DNA from: Streptomyces sp. B3I8
GTDB lineage: Bacteria > Actinomycetota > Actinomycetes > Streptomycetales > Streptomycetaceae
Length of the DNA: 64,000 bases
Assembly: GCF_030816915.1 (NCBI RefSeq)
Contig: NZ_JAUSYN010000002.1
Coordinates: forward strand, 6,957,501 to 7,021,500
Reading direction: 5' to 3'
Shown: positions 28,301 to 31,928 of the stretch, piece by piece
Position numbering within the stretch: the first letter of the stretch is position 1
How the letters are laid out: each line of letters begins with the position of its first letter
Translations under genes and position numbers: made by a program
Notes under the pieces: generated by a model
Told to the model about the DNA's origin: nothing
Database searches by the model: none
The model's input: the letters and a program-made list of their open reading frames with translations, nothing else

Positions 28301-29837
28301 CGAGTCCCTGGAACCGGACGGAACGGCCGCGCCCGTGCCCGCGCCCTTCGATCCCTCCCGGCAGAGCTCGCGGTCCGCGCCCGACCTCCCGTCCGACCCG
28401 CCCGACCGGGCGGACCCGGCGGACCCGGCGGACCGGGCGGACCGGGCCGACCGGGACTGGCTCGCGGACCTCGCCCGCGGGTACGGGGCCGCCGACGGGT
28501 ACCTGGCGGAGCTGACCGCCGGCCTGTCGCCGGACACCGTCGCCGAGCTGCGGGCCCGCGCCCGACGGCGCGACGACGCCCTCGCCGCGCCCGTACTGCC
28601 CAAGCGGGTCAAGGACGAGGAACTGGACGCCGACCGGGAGGTCCGCGTCAACCCGCTGTGGACCCCGCTCGACGACATCGACCCGGATCTCCTGGTCGCC
28701 GGCAGCCGGGACGCCGTATGGATCTACACGGTCACCAGGGAGGGCCGGGTCCTGCTGGGCAGCGAGAAGCCGTCGGACGTCCTTCCCGACGACCAGTTCG
28801 CCGCGCTGCTCGACGGCGTCCGCACCAGGCACCCGGAGACGACGGCCGACGAACTGCGCCGGACCGTCGACGGACTCGGACACACGGGCATCGCCGCCCG
28901 GTTCCGTACCGACGGCAGGCTGGAACCCGGCGCGAGCCGGGTGTCGGGCGAGTTCCTGTGGAGCGAGGAACTGGGCTCATGGACGGTGAACGACAAGTCC
29001 GGGCGCTACATGAGCAAGGCCGTCCGCCCGGACCTGCCTCCCGAGGAGGCCGCGCGCTGGCTGGAGAACGTGGCCGCGCTGTTCACGCGGCGGCTCGGCT
29101 TCACCGTACGGCCGGTCCAGGTGAAGTCCGCGGCACCGCGGCAGGACGAGGGCACGGGGACGGAGAAGAGGACGGCCGACGAGCTGACACTCGCTCCGGT
29201 GCCGGGCACGGACGACTGGCTGCCCGGGGCGCTCGCGGGCGCGCTGAAGGAGCATGCCCCCGGGCTGCTGAGCCGGCCGGGTCTGGGCGCCCTCCTCTCC
29301 GGTCCGGACCCGGCGGACGCGCTGCACCGCTGGGTGGAGTTCCGGCTCGCCGCACCGGACGCGGCCCGACGTGCGCAGCAACTCACCGATGACGACTGGG
29401 CAGGCGGACGCACCGTCCTGACCATCGATGAACTAAAGTCCGCTGGTGTGAAGTTGCTCGACGACCAGCTCGCTTTCGCCGTCATGTCGGGCGGCGGCGT
29501 GCCTCTGACGGAGGTCACGCTCTCGCCCGCCCAGCGCTACCGGCTGCTGCGGCTGTGGGGCGACCGCGGCGAGACCCTGACGGACATCGCCGCCGCCATG
29601 GCAGCGACCGACCTCGGCCTGCGCGTCACACTCACCGGACCGGACGGCCGCGCACGGCACTTCGACCCGCCCTCCGCCCGTCCGGAACCGCAACCGCAAC
29701 CGCAACCGCGACCGGACCCGGACCCGGTCCGTCCGGAACCCGCCGCACCCGCGCCGGGCGCGCCTGCCCCCGCCCCGGCCGTACCCGCTCCGGTCGAACC
29801 CGCCCCGACCGGTGACCCGTTGGAGTCGCTACAGTGA
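10341..29837 (+). CDS. Giant 6,498-residue type VII-linked protein with lonely-Cys and OTU-like domains
   Basis: A single open frame of 19.5 kb. Residues 1-265: helical, type VII-substrate-like head with a hydrophobic stretch (LIRLAIELAVLAVLSFFTGG). About 270-1100: low-complexity Pro/Thr/Gly/Asp linkers around a helical patch and a module with TVRDLAAAGVSL. About 1105-2080 and 2188-3166: two copies of a long module, each containing a WERNLVS...LDxCWTGGVYGG domain that I recall as the lonely-Cys domain of giant Streptomyces proteins; His1486/Cys1533 and His2572/Cys2619. About 3390-5070: beta-rich body without recognised domains. About 5075-5260: coiled coil, then a Lys/Asp repeat linker. About 5334-5534: OTU-like domain lacking Cys and His. 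About 5697-5994: OTU-like domain with DGDC (Cys5717) and NHY (His5986). About 6100-6490: further modules. Secretion is inferred from the WXG100 neighbour. Confidence 0.85.
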   Translation: MAITVSPKLNWLFFILIGETFLEANEDTAYDTSKSYRAIKRDVGQLKEQAHAAVAAVSQGFPPGVAQQFVAAINEVLPYLDKFEKDLDQVESGQVNVSMQIREAKWNIIAELIRLAIELAVLAVLSFFTGGASATQAAVARARSRLFILETLYELSHRTHLLPSLTEAVEEAFMTLAVRLAMMTLAPDGQRPRSIDWKDVGVSGAFGGLAGAFAPVFAKFAKNFTDNLVNPFKKNIDDIVGKFDDDLFRNAKNKADDLPHPDPRPNPTTRNDHRDFGPETTTPNPNPHPSGSSLDFNPPHYTPTPTPTPKGGDGLGVNSVHQGGQFVADGASETLAESIIMGAFYGNWMPSWQTFVGAGLSERFEAGAESGITNTANWLKNLPTFSGGAGAGAGGGGTNRGGDADGSGDTHGSGDTGLSGDTDSGFGGDGDFGGFGGAQGSGVTRTQTDDGADSGYGSDGGFDGVDGNGITRTQTGDDADSGYGSDGEADRHDTPVPTPTTGKGQGQGQGQGQGEGRGQGEGQGEGRGQGEGQGQGEGRGQGEGRGQGEGRATPADDEADTGTDTGNHADVTDAHAQHVDPVRKPTDPTNEVGRIRPREESGAGSGRDLAAPHQADRNDHDQRAGQARQQQPEGTADRPRDPDVDSTAPDGSAHPTTGSVPTPAPAPAPAVHRDGAQRQWIASQVTADDLPADGLPGGPDTDTTVTVRDLAAAGVSLSPDLRAQAELGGDGRVSLADSGLPPVDQVKALMMRPGPWPEGLETVAAHASQRLWQGSYDDFAQSVPDLDPGTVRQAWDSAADLVLPVEPHLVLADPQHAVDVYRDAVRQVADTLVNGGGRPAAVGLADRLRDDLGLPARVRGGGPGATATTDDPRQVPTSSSLPDPTDTADVTNTADVTDTADVGDTEDPAPTGADPTARDTHTPGTDTRTTDTTDTRTSDTPRTEPPFIPVAPAPTPENGSPTASDPTVVTEVTAPSVVTSSSTDLPDLFTTTSTSSASSASSASPVPTPDTDASTVPQPRSHPAPDLDFVVPDSHSSVPDLDSFVSDLYTDTHFAPLSGTPQAGPPSPTGSLGSTAMDIDSPSPGSPAPGSPVPQGGSHPSPPGDPYRAPLVHAFGDGITGNRLYPQLHDAIQRLDTLRGLDTDPSVRDGALDLDAVARRVLFLDPTTPVGNNEYGDLFRIALDPAMEHAPGLATLAAFGLSLRGALSHPYAMTAPDGTAYGRDWGSVPGDSHGLDLDLDHTWEHNGQPDGQPQSTDPGPAPWRPAPGGPRPFVVVAGGTPHQVAVTTSDGTEYALSIDEFAELLALDPVLSALPGDVPVLLVVPYAGGRQLELPRTLADRLGRQVWSTSGNPIVEIQDDGTPPRILLDRQQDVPRGDWIRSSPGEVLRDTPSQATTATTQTADIPEWERNLVSFTLVAGGDGTRQTGRAAFRPDDFAGGREATHRQVHRATTFAHRHSGTRRATVDKPLTVGAKPGEQVHHVSMHGSPRHVDMPQEDGSTYRASGPELTRWLNRRPSVRRLRDQDWIYLDSCWTGGVYGGDTDAYSNVAASLPPSPDPLADIPIAQVVANGTRKRVRAGDRAVGYGSSGGPNPRFWLDSYTDAQGRFGHVREFWPEPRDAELADLARTAGLHTGPGPVSGDTLDRTLRLVRALRQTFGPGIGPGIGSGMSQHPAYDDLLRGIGALESMRQNDPHLNGMGPFTLELFQRAAFADRRDHGDGARLLDHGAYRAVLARAATAPPGTRLTDFVRVPLLAGIAQQMRGFTDLAATAARVLRLDASATVGPAEISRLYWAQVKSYEYLSSLPDVGTAAMVALHLPAPDPSKRAALGWLATRAIAAGRNPSNSVELAAYHLEEEGAFDPQSLTHDAVGRPNGRNWGTPVAAGTQVDTYVVGTLAQRPDGSYRRAGQEAAPWVTTGKRPAYVVATEEYGTGRAWVSLTGGRRVAVPHAEVAELVARDPELIARDVWDTDVVLAVSGAGGDSTAQPNPPQPGTSQSGAPQSGVPQPAPASSLRTAVVRATGRTVWAPRGTTGLGHSGGSHNTGPVSLAGVPATPGTPAAADWTRTHPASLHPTAQQTPTTLPRPNTSSPDPLPSSSATDTATGTRSTPSTGTTAAPTPADTATLPAPPKSAGEAVPPRVTPKDPASDGDDPVTSGTDAVGTGASTVHATTPETGPPGPRPQPPAQDPYLGLLVHVFGADITSHQAYPQLRDAMSRLDTLRRNDPSGSLRDGPFDLDAITRRVMLFLPPATPVDKAWHVDLLRLALHPAMEHAPGLATLTAFGLSLRGALSDPYAMTAPDGTAYGRDWADPPGRGHRLAMDLDNVWEATEQSYGMSEVTDPRPAPWRPAPGRPQPFVVVAAGDHERVVVSLSNGMDITVPSDVFVELLAMDPVLSRLPKDVPVLLTIPQAGARQLELPRALADRLGRQVWSTSGDPIVRSSHDGTPARISLDQQRRVPRGDWIRSEPGEVLTPAALQATLSTPTTQTSDTPEWERNLVSYTLVADGDGTRQIGRAAFHPAEFAGLSEAQGRQLHRATTVGYILPGSRMEAEGAPITVGAKPGERVHRLNLHGSPSRVAMPQADGTVYPASGQELTNWLNRRPSVRRLRAQDWIYLDACWTGGVYGGNADVFSNEAASLPPAPDPLADIPIAQVVANGTRKRVRAGDRPIGYSHPPGRPTSDSPIWFTVYSDPKGRPGHLLEFWPEPLEAELADLARTAGLHTGPEPVPGDTLDRTLRLVRALRQTFGPGIGPGIGQDPSYNDLLRGIGALEAMRQNDPQLDSMGPFTLELLRQAVRADLRDHGGGVRPLDADAYRQLLGRAAGAPPGTRFSDFVRVPLLTQIADRIQRIEDPRTTAAQVLRLDASATVGPAEISRFYWAEVKATEWLDSLPDANAVAVAALHLPAPDPSQRSELRQLAARAIAAGRDPNDIVELAAFHLEELGALDTGTLTHDAHGRPNGRNWGSPMSPGTHLDASVLGILTQQPDGSYLRTGQEAARWASPWSDPAYVVVAEDTGTGMVRITLPGGRRIAVPHAEAAELLARDAELISRTQLGTDVVLALSRPGAGAPQPSVPQPDAAQPNVPQPTAPQPTAPQPTAPPSLGLAVVHATGRAVWESRGTTGLDRSVGTGPVSLVGTSATDGTSFAAEWIRMHPLEVRLKAQQPPAETPPRPQPVSSRSGESDTPAPVPSTSGTPAPVPSTSDTPAPRKTDTPTSLETVGKTGRPRASATRPPRRNRPAALPSIPEGAPAPPVPPVPARIPGVPRLAGVGDDIDERRPPRLDRDLPPAPVSGGGPVSFTDRSRLPAYMGGVGALLPGLPRSVLSRSYRLGQGDRVLRGGEGVVREIGDRLGATWDLAPAPVSKRRGTPPRTLLDDVRQRLDRNPHGFFGDGQQFTYRTRSGRTRVATVTARPYGQWERFTFGYANPVKVDTMQRTTTTTGRTAVNSTSTSLLPAVPLGPAKHTYHVWGRVFFRKSWGKRVQYGQQNQVMNQVETRTTDGSHAHLDDVWYEVAVTDRRGRPVDGRGKPVTGRGTRGIGFGFAVRDGLLVRLADSLTHDTPPAERLPARIDLGGRPAYRSVATETYGPMSHVRDWVLHRAGVKSGTMAGTQLGDFFSSDSFQRAGGVLNAGRTTTPPLFRDDSGRDPLGVFSVRVESGDAVLISETKAAELRDIMQTTVRNERNVAHSRNTEIGGAVGPSFQWFGLREGKFNLRLLLGGNVRYGSSRSRGATTGGTGAVKSAAQAKGDPTGLYLVQKTITVTAPPDSKAPLPNQRGDGDGRRGKLRKNPPQTWSSPPRSQTFQTWAVERMTRTEALRLAGEDRTPPTGPEPAVPPYLAENDPTTLGMARVEEFSFADGSTTRTARGEERTFPEYVAERVLTEVARVHPDLVAPIGELNPDNPRWRDAAHYEIVLNNTLEVLNTLTHHGMAGNLETMMTGGLRLSLVDSGRATRGLRHVWIDARLTGRRYEGKQKDLRLRFSAPGSENLGGQQTAGRGLHGGVEGLLSVRDPASDDIGRPNRAGSASLGGRYGRRTDVESGYGPSATHEGMAISTKGAQLYSYDLTLTARRGGFWRFRSMLRGILFLNLLGTQPFVFRDPRTDLIAPTATPGTDAGTDGVTDTAVTGGDGSTGTDGVTVGTTPAPTLSADPRRPGGPVTGRVLLSIPSEHVPTRLTPRRLSPLHGHPLRMTARGARDLALSTSRFFDRAARQKPEDYQRHPFLTLAVTAHPGITDAAQQVLEEASGDSWLLSEEGAPAHDAAMRAFQSQYLTSNFDQTSTPSGWRVSGLWAKAPYLNRSSVLAHRTRLVPGSMTALTGAVPVDTETTLGGATQAAGRTSRTSTTFFGGQLVYLHSHRTGPGITGNYGLVVSPYRLDRTQARTVSRVALAEINRKDFNRQVLVTGDVQHEIAAASSTVGRAATGRRYVPRWLAGAAGRRVTVDDGWTGHLPEKSAHRLGLLTDRWGDVPLYTARSWSPQPWLLDNPFGGFTVNSLNAAPVLRNFDRKLRPLGLSKADQDAVHRLVSARVVRALGKEMVGSGSSVPASIGRWGSRTAQLWVGERQVRVRAELIPVKVPRPADTARNDGEPGFNGLGHSVEFEEHRQAVETEQESSTRAAGASVGTTVSEGVHTGNDVVRAAGPNYSEVGATQQNANQSHTEGGVRIATATTTQAHGEYVTRYRLRLTMEVTDTGEPADTTGIVPAPAGGVAALRRGLGRWWHKWTGHRRHTIVEEGDVGELIEHLPLSLMRPDPPRTAGTDTTGSADATGSTDPDPLAPPPLGPAAGPHKVDVPRVMGAGGWHDVAHPGDGTTKPFTLPTDGFKIRRVVGIDHLHTANTLALAAAYDASLDLPRTGAPSEALVAKSLDTPLTRAGSGSAQNLEDGTGNGALTSFYDHTLNPDGYQIPGLTDSSFFGGADGDLRMYSKPDFRGAQLLTVADGMKHEAPRRDIQGGGMSAARVGTTESSLGGGPLTSSQNTGSNQMGASGPGDSSTESDALAQSGDRLASVNVKPNATRSFLFAIPTTWLSVAAVHHHAKDSKAVQVLRSPFGQTRRAPQAVETDTTVLAWVREDIARSLGLIDDTGFPPKVGKAWDAVTKADKAWTAADKKYWDLRRDEGPARDAALETAQRDLDTRIAVLDTLPEVVAARDALHAFDDEARTAEPAHEGWAELREEQRQDAVDRLAQVKREALAEVTRTRDTARARVDEFDAMLRTAREEAEALALEYARVREGADRLTRWHQLQVTEQGRERLGTTPEPDEVTFIPPGTEAKSDDGKKSDDGKKKDDGKKKDDGKKEEPKKGVGKQGDGADGSGEAALPGARPAYARPPWQPDPKRSGVRFDAATDHRTLTATGPDGRTRVYDLHRPATDGNGFFAAVGHVVDGRYRDPALLAAAVVRSEEMPKDAPLDPDAVFRTEELDRRIGGTDYGRNPARERLDLAAVEADGGRLPETVRTALNPVQRAALVRLHVQRARRWDAATAVLAASVTARSLGVDLVVVDEDGTEQRYSGRTPRHTGRLPEVTIYRQGDSYLSAVPRTTAPLSGTSPGTDTDTPIAPPPVVPGDTTPEPPIAPSVVPGGARSESSVVPGGAGTEPSVVSPPAAPSGAEAKSSVAPPPVPPLGADAARSTVAPPPAAPSGEKLAPPAAPPVAPGAARGTSPSAADGARRAPAAASLVPPAGPETAPPSPVRAAPRPPAAGARVTVGDRGFVRRAVRADGDCLLHAVRHGLRTQAPGLPAGRMAVPELRRHLAHWYAHSDAAAELRAGHADQDPLDILIRDQFPDRASLLDLLGRTRPPELTPAQRERVDERVSDARMRAALVALASDPGDRELLRDLPTGVARTLLPDDPSTLPPVDRDFEQRQIALAHVETLRAEVLNVLRADPGNPAADALWQRVRTALPHRVREGGLPHDRTEFLTLSLNDVVVRALSSADLWQSPFYDEVPLLVARALGIDLVVVQPGARGGHSARPLDADATGPTVHVHYNGINHYESLEPDGTAAPVPAPFDPSRQSSRSAPDLPSDPPDRADPADPADRADRADRDWLADLARGYGAADGYLAELTAGLSPDTVAELRARARRRDDALAAPVLPKRVKDEELDADREVRVNPLWTPLDDIDPDLLVAGSRDAVWIYTVTREGRVLLGSEKPSDVLPDDQFAALLDGVRTRHPETTADELRRTVDGLGHTGIAARFRTDGRLEPGASRVSGEFLWSEELGSWTVNDKSGRYMSKAVRPDLPPEEAARWLENVAALFTRRLGFTVRPVQVKSAAPRQDEGTGTEKRTADELTLAPVPGTDDWLPGALAGALKEHAPGLLSRPGLGALLSGPDPADALHRWVEFRLAAPDAARRAQQLTDDDWAGGRTVLTIDELKSAGVKLLDDQLAFAVMSGGGVPLTEVTLSPAQRYRLLRLWGDRGETLTDIAAAMAATDLGLRVTLTGPDGRARHFDPPSARPEPQPQPQPRPDPDPVRPEPAAPAPGAPAPAPAVPAPVEPAPTGDPLESLQ
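11848..11996 (+). repeat. Gln/Gly/Glu/Arg low-complexity repeat in the giant gene
   Basis: About 50 codons (residues about 503-552) are tandem variants of GQ, GEG and RGQGEG built from GGACAGGGCGAGGGGCGGGG-like words. It encodes a flexible charged linker and is prone to slippage. The preceding 140 bp hold two copies of a SGYGSDG-type unit. Confidence 0.85.
13653..16578 (+). repeat. Long module, copy A, in the giant gene
   Basis: About 975 residues: an opening segment (VHAFGDGITGNRLYPQL), a segment around LPRTLADRLGRQVWSTSG, the His1486/Cys1533 domain, a helical part (LDRTLRLVRALRQTFGPG) and a closing part (ATGRTVW...GTTGL). Copy B repeats the same order about 3.25 kb on. Confidence 0.85.
16902..19836 (+). 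repeat. Long module, copy B, in the giant gene
   Basis: The second copy of the module at 13653-16578, by eye roughly 65-70% identical in protein and often near-identical in DNA over short runs. The domain order is the same and the His2572-Cys2619 spacing (47) equals that of copy A. A Pro/Thr-rich linker separates the copies. Confidence 0.85.
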
Positions 29838-30619
29838 CCACCCCGCTCTCCTCCCCACGGCCGGAGACCCCGCCCGGGGAGACGGTTCCGACCGGACCGG
29901 CAGCCGTCGCCGTCGAAGCCGTCCCGTCCGGCCCCCCGGAGCCGCCCGCAGAACTCCTCGAGGCCGCGCGACTCGCCCCGGACCACTGGATCAGCGCGAT
30001 CGACCCCGGCTGGACCGATGAGGGCCCGCCGCCCGCCTTCGCCGTGGCCGGCCGCTGGCGTTCCGGGTTCACAGGGGAGATCGAGGAGTGGGAGGAGAAC
30101 GAGGAGTACCGGCCCTCACCCCGCGCCCTCGGCTGGCCCGAGCCCACGGACGCCCTCGACGCCGCACTCCAGGGCGCCGTCACCGGCTACGGTCCGCCCG
30201 AGGAGGTGGCCAGGGCCCTGGCCGGGGCGGAGCTGCTGGTGCTCACGCTGTCCGACGGATCTCCGGTGACTGCCATGGCGGCGGACGGCACCCCCGTCGT
30301 TCCTGTCTTCAGCGCCCCCGCCCACCTCGACCTCGTCGGCGGCTTCGCCTCCGCCCGCCGCACCGCGCCGGAGCTGCTGCGCGACCTCCCGCCCGGCCAC
30401 CGGCTGTACGTCAACCCGGCAGGCCCCGCGGACGCGGTCCTGTCGCCCGAAGTCCTGGCCGAGGCGACGGATACGACGGACCCGACGGACCCGACGGATG
30501 TGACGGAGGCGGACGTGCCGGAGACGGACGTGCCGGACGCGAAGGACGCGACAGACACAACGGATGTCACGGACGCGGCACCGGCCGAGGGTGTGCCGGA
30601 CGACCGTCCCACTCCGTGA
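29834..30619 (+). CDS. SseB-like type VII secretion-associated protein
   Basis: A 261-residue protein. An N-terminal segment (about 35-90: HWISAIDPGWTDEGPPPAFAVAGRWRS) is typical of actinomycete type VII-associated proteins. The middle (about 115-200) resembles an SseB domain: ELLVLTLSDGSPVTAMAADGTPVVPVFSAP and PPGHRLYVNPAGPADAVL. The last 55 residues are Asp/Thr/Val repeats. GTG at 29834 overlaps the giant gene's stop by 4 nt (GTGA), so its translation is coupled to it. It may be a chaperone or accessory factor for the giant protein; this is inference from position. There is no signal peptide. Confidence 0.75.
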   Translation: MTTPLSSPRPETPPGETVPTGPAAVAVEAVPSGPPEPPAELLEAARLAPDHWISAIDPGWTDEGPPPAFAVAGRWRSGFTGEIEEWEENEEYRPSPRALGWPEPTDALDAALQGAVTGYGPPEEVARALAGAELLVLTLSDGSPVTAMAADGTPVVPVFSAPAHLDLVGGFASARRTAPELLRDLPPGHRLYVNPAGPADAVLSPEVLAEATDTTDPTDPTDVTEADVPETDVPDAKDATDTTDVTDAAPAEGVPDDRPTP

Positions 30620-30651
30620 CCCCGCAGCCCCCAGTCCCGGAAGGCCTGATC

Positions 30652-31878
30652 ATGTCCCGTTCGCACGACCCCGCCGCCGATCCGTCCGAGGCCACCTCCA
30701 CGACCCCGCCCACCACCACCGCCGCCGCGAGCGCCGTCGCACCCGCAGCAGCCCCAGCCGCCCCGGCCCCGGCCCCCGCCGAGACGGAGCGGCCGGCCGC
30801 GGCCGAGGAGCCGGCCCCCGAGTCCAGCGCGCGGGAGCCGAAGGCCGTCGCCGCCGAGGAGGCAGGCGCCCCGGAGGCGGAAGCCGCGCCCACCGCACTC
30901 GCCGTGGCCGTCGCCGAGGACTCCGGCGCGACGGGCACGGCGGCGGCTGCCGCCGGGGCGCCGCCCGGACGCCCGCGCGGCTCGCTGCTCGCCGCCGCCG
31001 GTATCGCGGGCACCCTGCTGATCTCCGTACCCTTCCTCGTCATGGCGATGAACGACGACGACTCGCCGTCGGACCGCGTCCGCACCGAGGCGGTCGGCGG
31101 GGCGACCCTCGATCCGGGCCTGTCCGGCGGTCCGGGCGCCGCCTACCGCGCCGAGGCCGCGTCACCGTCGTCGACCTCGTCCGCCTCGCCCTCCGCGAAG
31201 CCCAAGAAGGACGACGACAAGGCCGCAGGCGACGAGGCCTCGGTCGGCAGGGGGGCGCCGACGGCCGACGCTCCCGGCACCGACGCCGAGAACGCGCCGA
31301 AGTCCGGGAAGCAGGGGACGACCGGGAAGCACACGACGAAGAAGACGCAGAAGAAGTCCGCCGCGGCCACCGCGCGCTCACGGGCCGACGCCGCCTCCTC
31401 CCAGTCGCGTGTCCTGCTGAAGAACGTGAGCACCGGCCAGTGCGCCGACGTGCCCAACTACGGCAACGGACGGGTGGACGGCCCGGTCAACCAGTACCCG
31501 TGCAACGGCACGTCCGGTGACAACCAGCTCTGGGACCTCGTCCCGCACTCGGAGGCGGGCAAGGGCCCGGGCGGTTCGGTGCTCTTCGTGATCCGCAACA
31601 GCAAGGACGGGTTCTGCCTGGACCTGCCGAACTTCACCGGTGTCTCGGGCGGCACGCGAATCACCGAGTACCACTGCCGGCCGGCCAGGAACGACAACCA
31701 GTTCTACTGGCTGGACCGCCGCTCCGACGGCACGTACTGGATCCGCAACCTGGCCAGCCGCAACCTGTGTCTGAACGTCGCGGGCGCCGCCACCGGCCGC
31801 AACGACGCGGCCCTGCAGATCGGCACCTGCAACGACAGCTCCCAGGACGACACCCACTGGTACTTCACCCGCGGGTGA
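30652..31878 (+). CDS. Membrane-anchored ricin-type (beta-trefoil) lectin
   Basis: A 408-residue protein. Residues 1-105 are Ala/Pro/Glu-rich and cytoplasmic. One transmembrane helix follows (about 112-133: LLAAAGIAGTLLISVPFLVMAM), then a Ser/Lys/Thr-rich stalk, then a RICIN beta-trefoil (about 255-408). The trefoil has three similar units, seen in DNQLWDL, DNQFYWL and DTHWYF and in cysteines that pair within units. It should present a carbohydrate-binding head outside the cell. It begins 33 nt after the SseB-like gene with GGAAGG upstream of ATG 30652, so it is the last gene of the type VII operon. Its last eight codons and stop lie inside a 46-bp palindrome. Confidence 0.85.
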   Translation: MSRSHDPAADPSEATSTTPPTTTAAASAVAPAAAPAAPAPAPAETERPAAAEEPAPESSAREPKAVAAEEAGAPEAEAAPTALAVAVAEDSGATGTAAAAAGAPPGRPRGSLLAAAGIAGTLLISVPFLVMAMNDDDSPSDRVRTEAVGGATLDPGLSGGPGAAYRAEAASPSSTSSASPSAKPKKDDDKAAGDEASVGRGAPTADAPGTDAENAPKSGKQGTTGKHTTKKTQKKSAAATARSRADAASSQSRVLLKNVSTGQCADVPNYGNGRVDGPVNQYPCNGTSGDNQLWDLVPHSEAGKGPGGSVLFVIRNSKDGFCLDLPNFTGVSGGTRITEYHCRPARNDNQFYWLDRRSDGTYWIRNLASRNLCLNVAGAATGRNDAALQIGTCNDSSQDDTHWYFTRG

Positions 31879-31894
31879 AGTACCAGTGGGTGTC
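31849..31894. terminator. 46-bp perfect palindrome spanning the lectin stop codon
   Basis: The arms 31849-31871 and 31872-31894 are exact complements, 23 bp each, with CCCGCGGG at the centre. The left arm codes for the last residues of the lectin (HWYFTR) and the stop codon lies in the right arm. It sits between converging genes and is probably a bidirectional terminator. Confidence 0.8.
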
Positions 31895-31928
31895 AGTGAG
31901 TGACGTGCCGGCGGGTGTCAGGTCGTCC

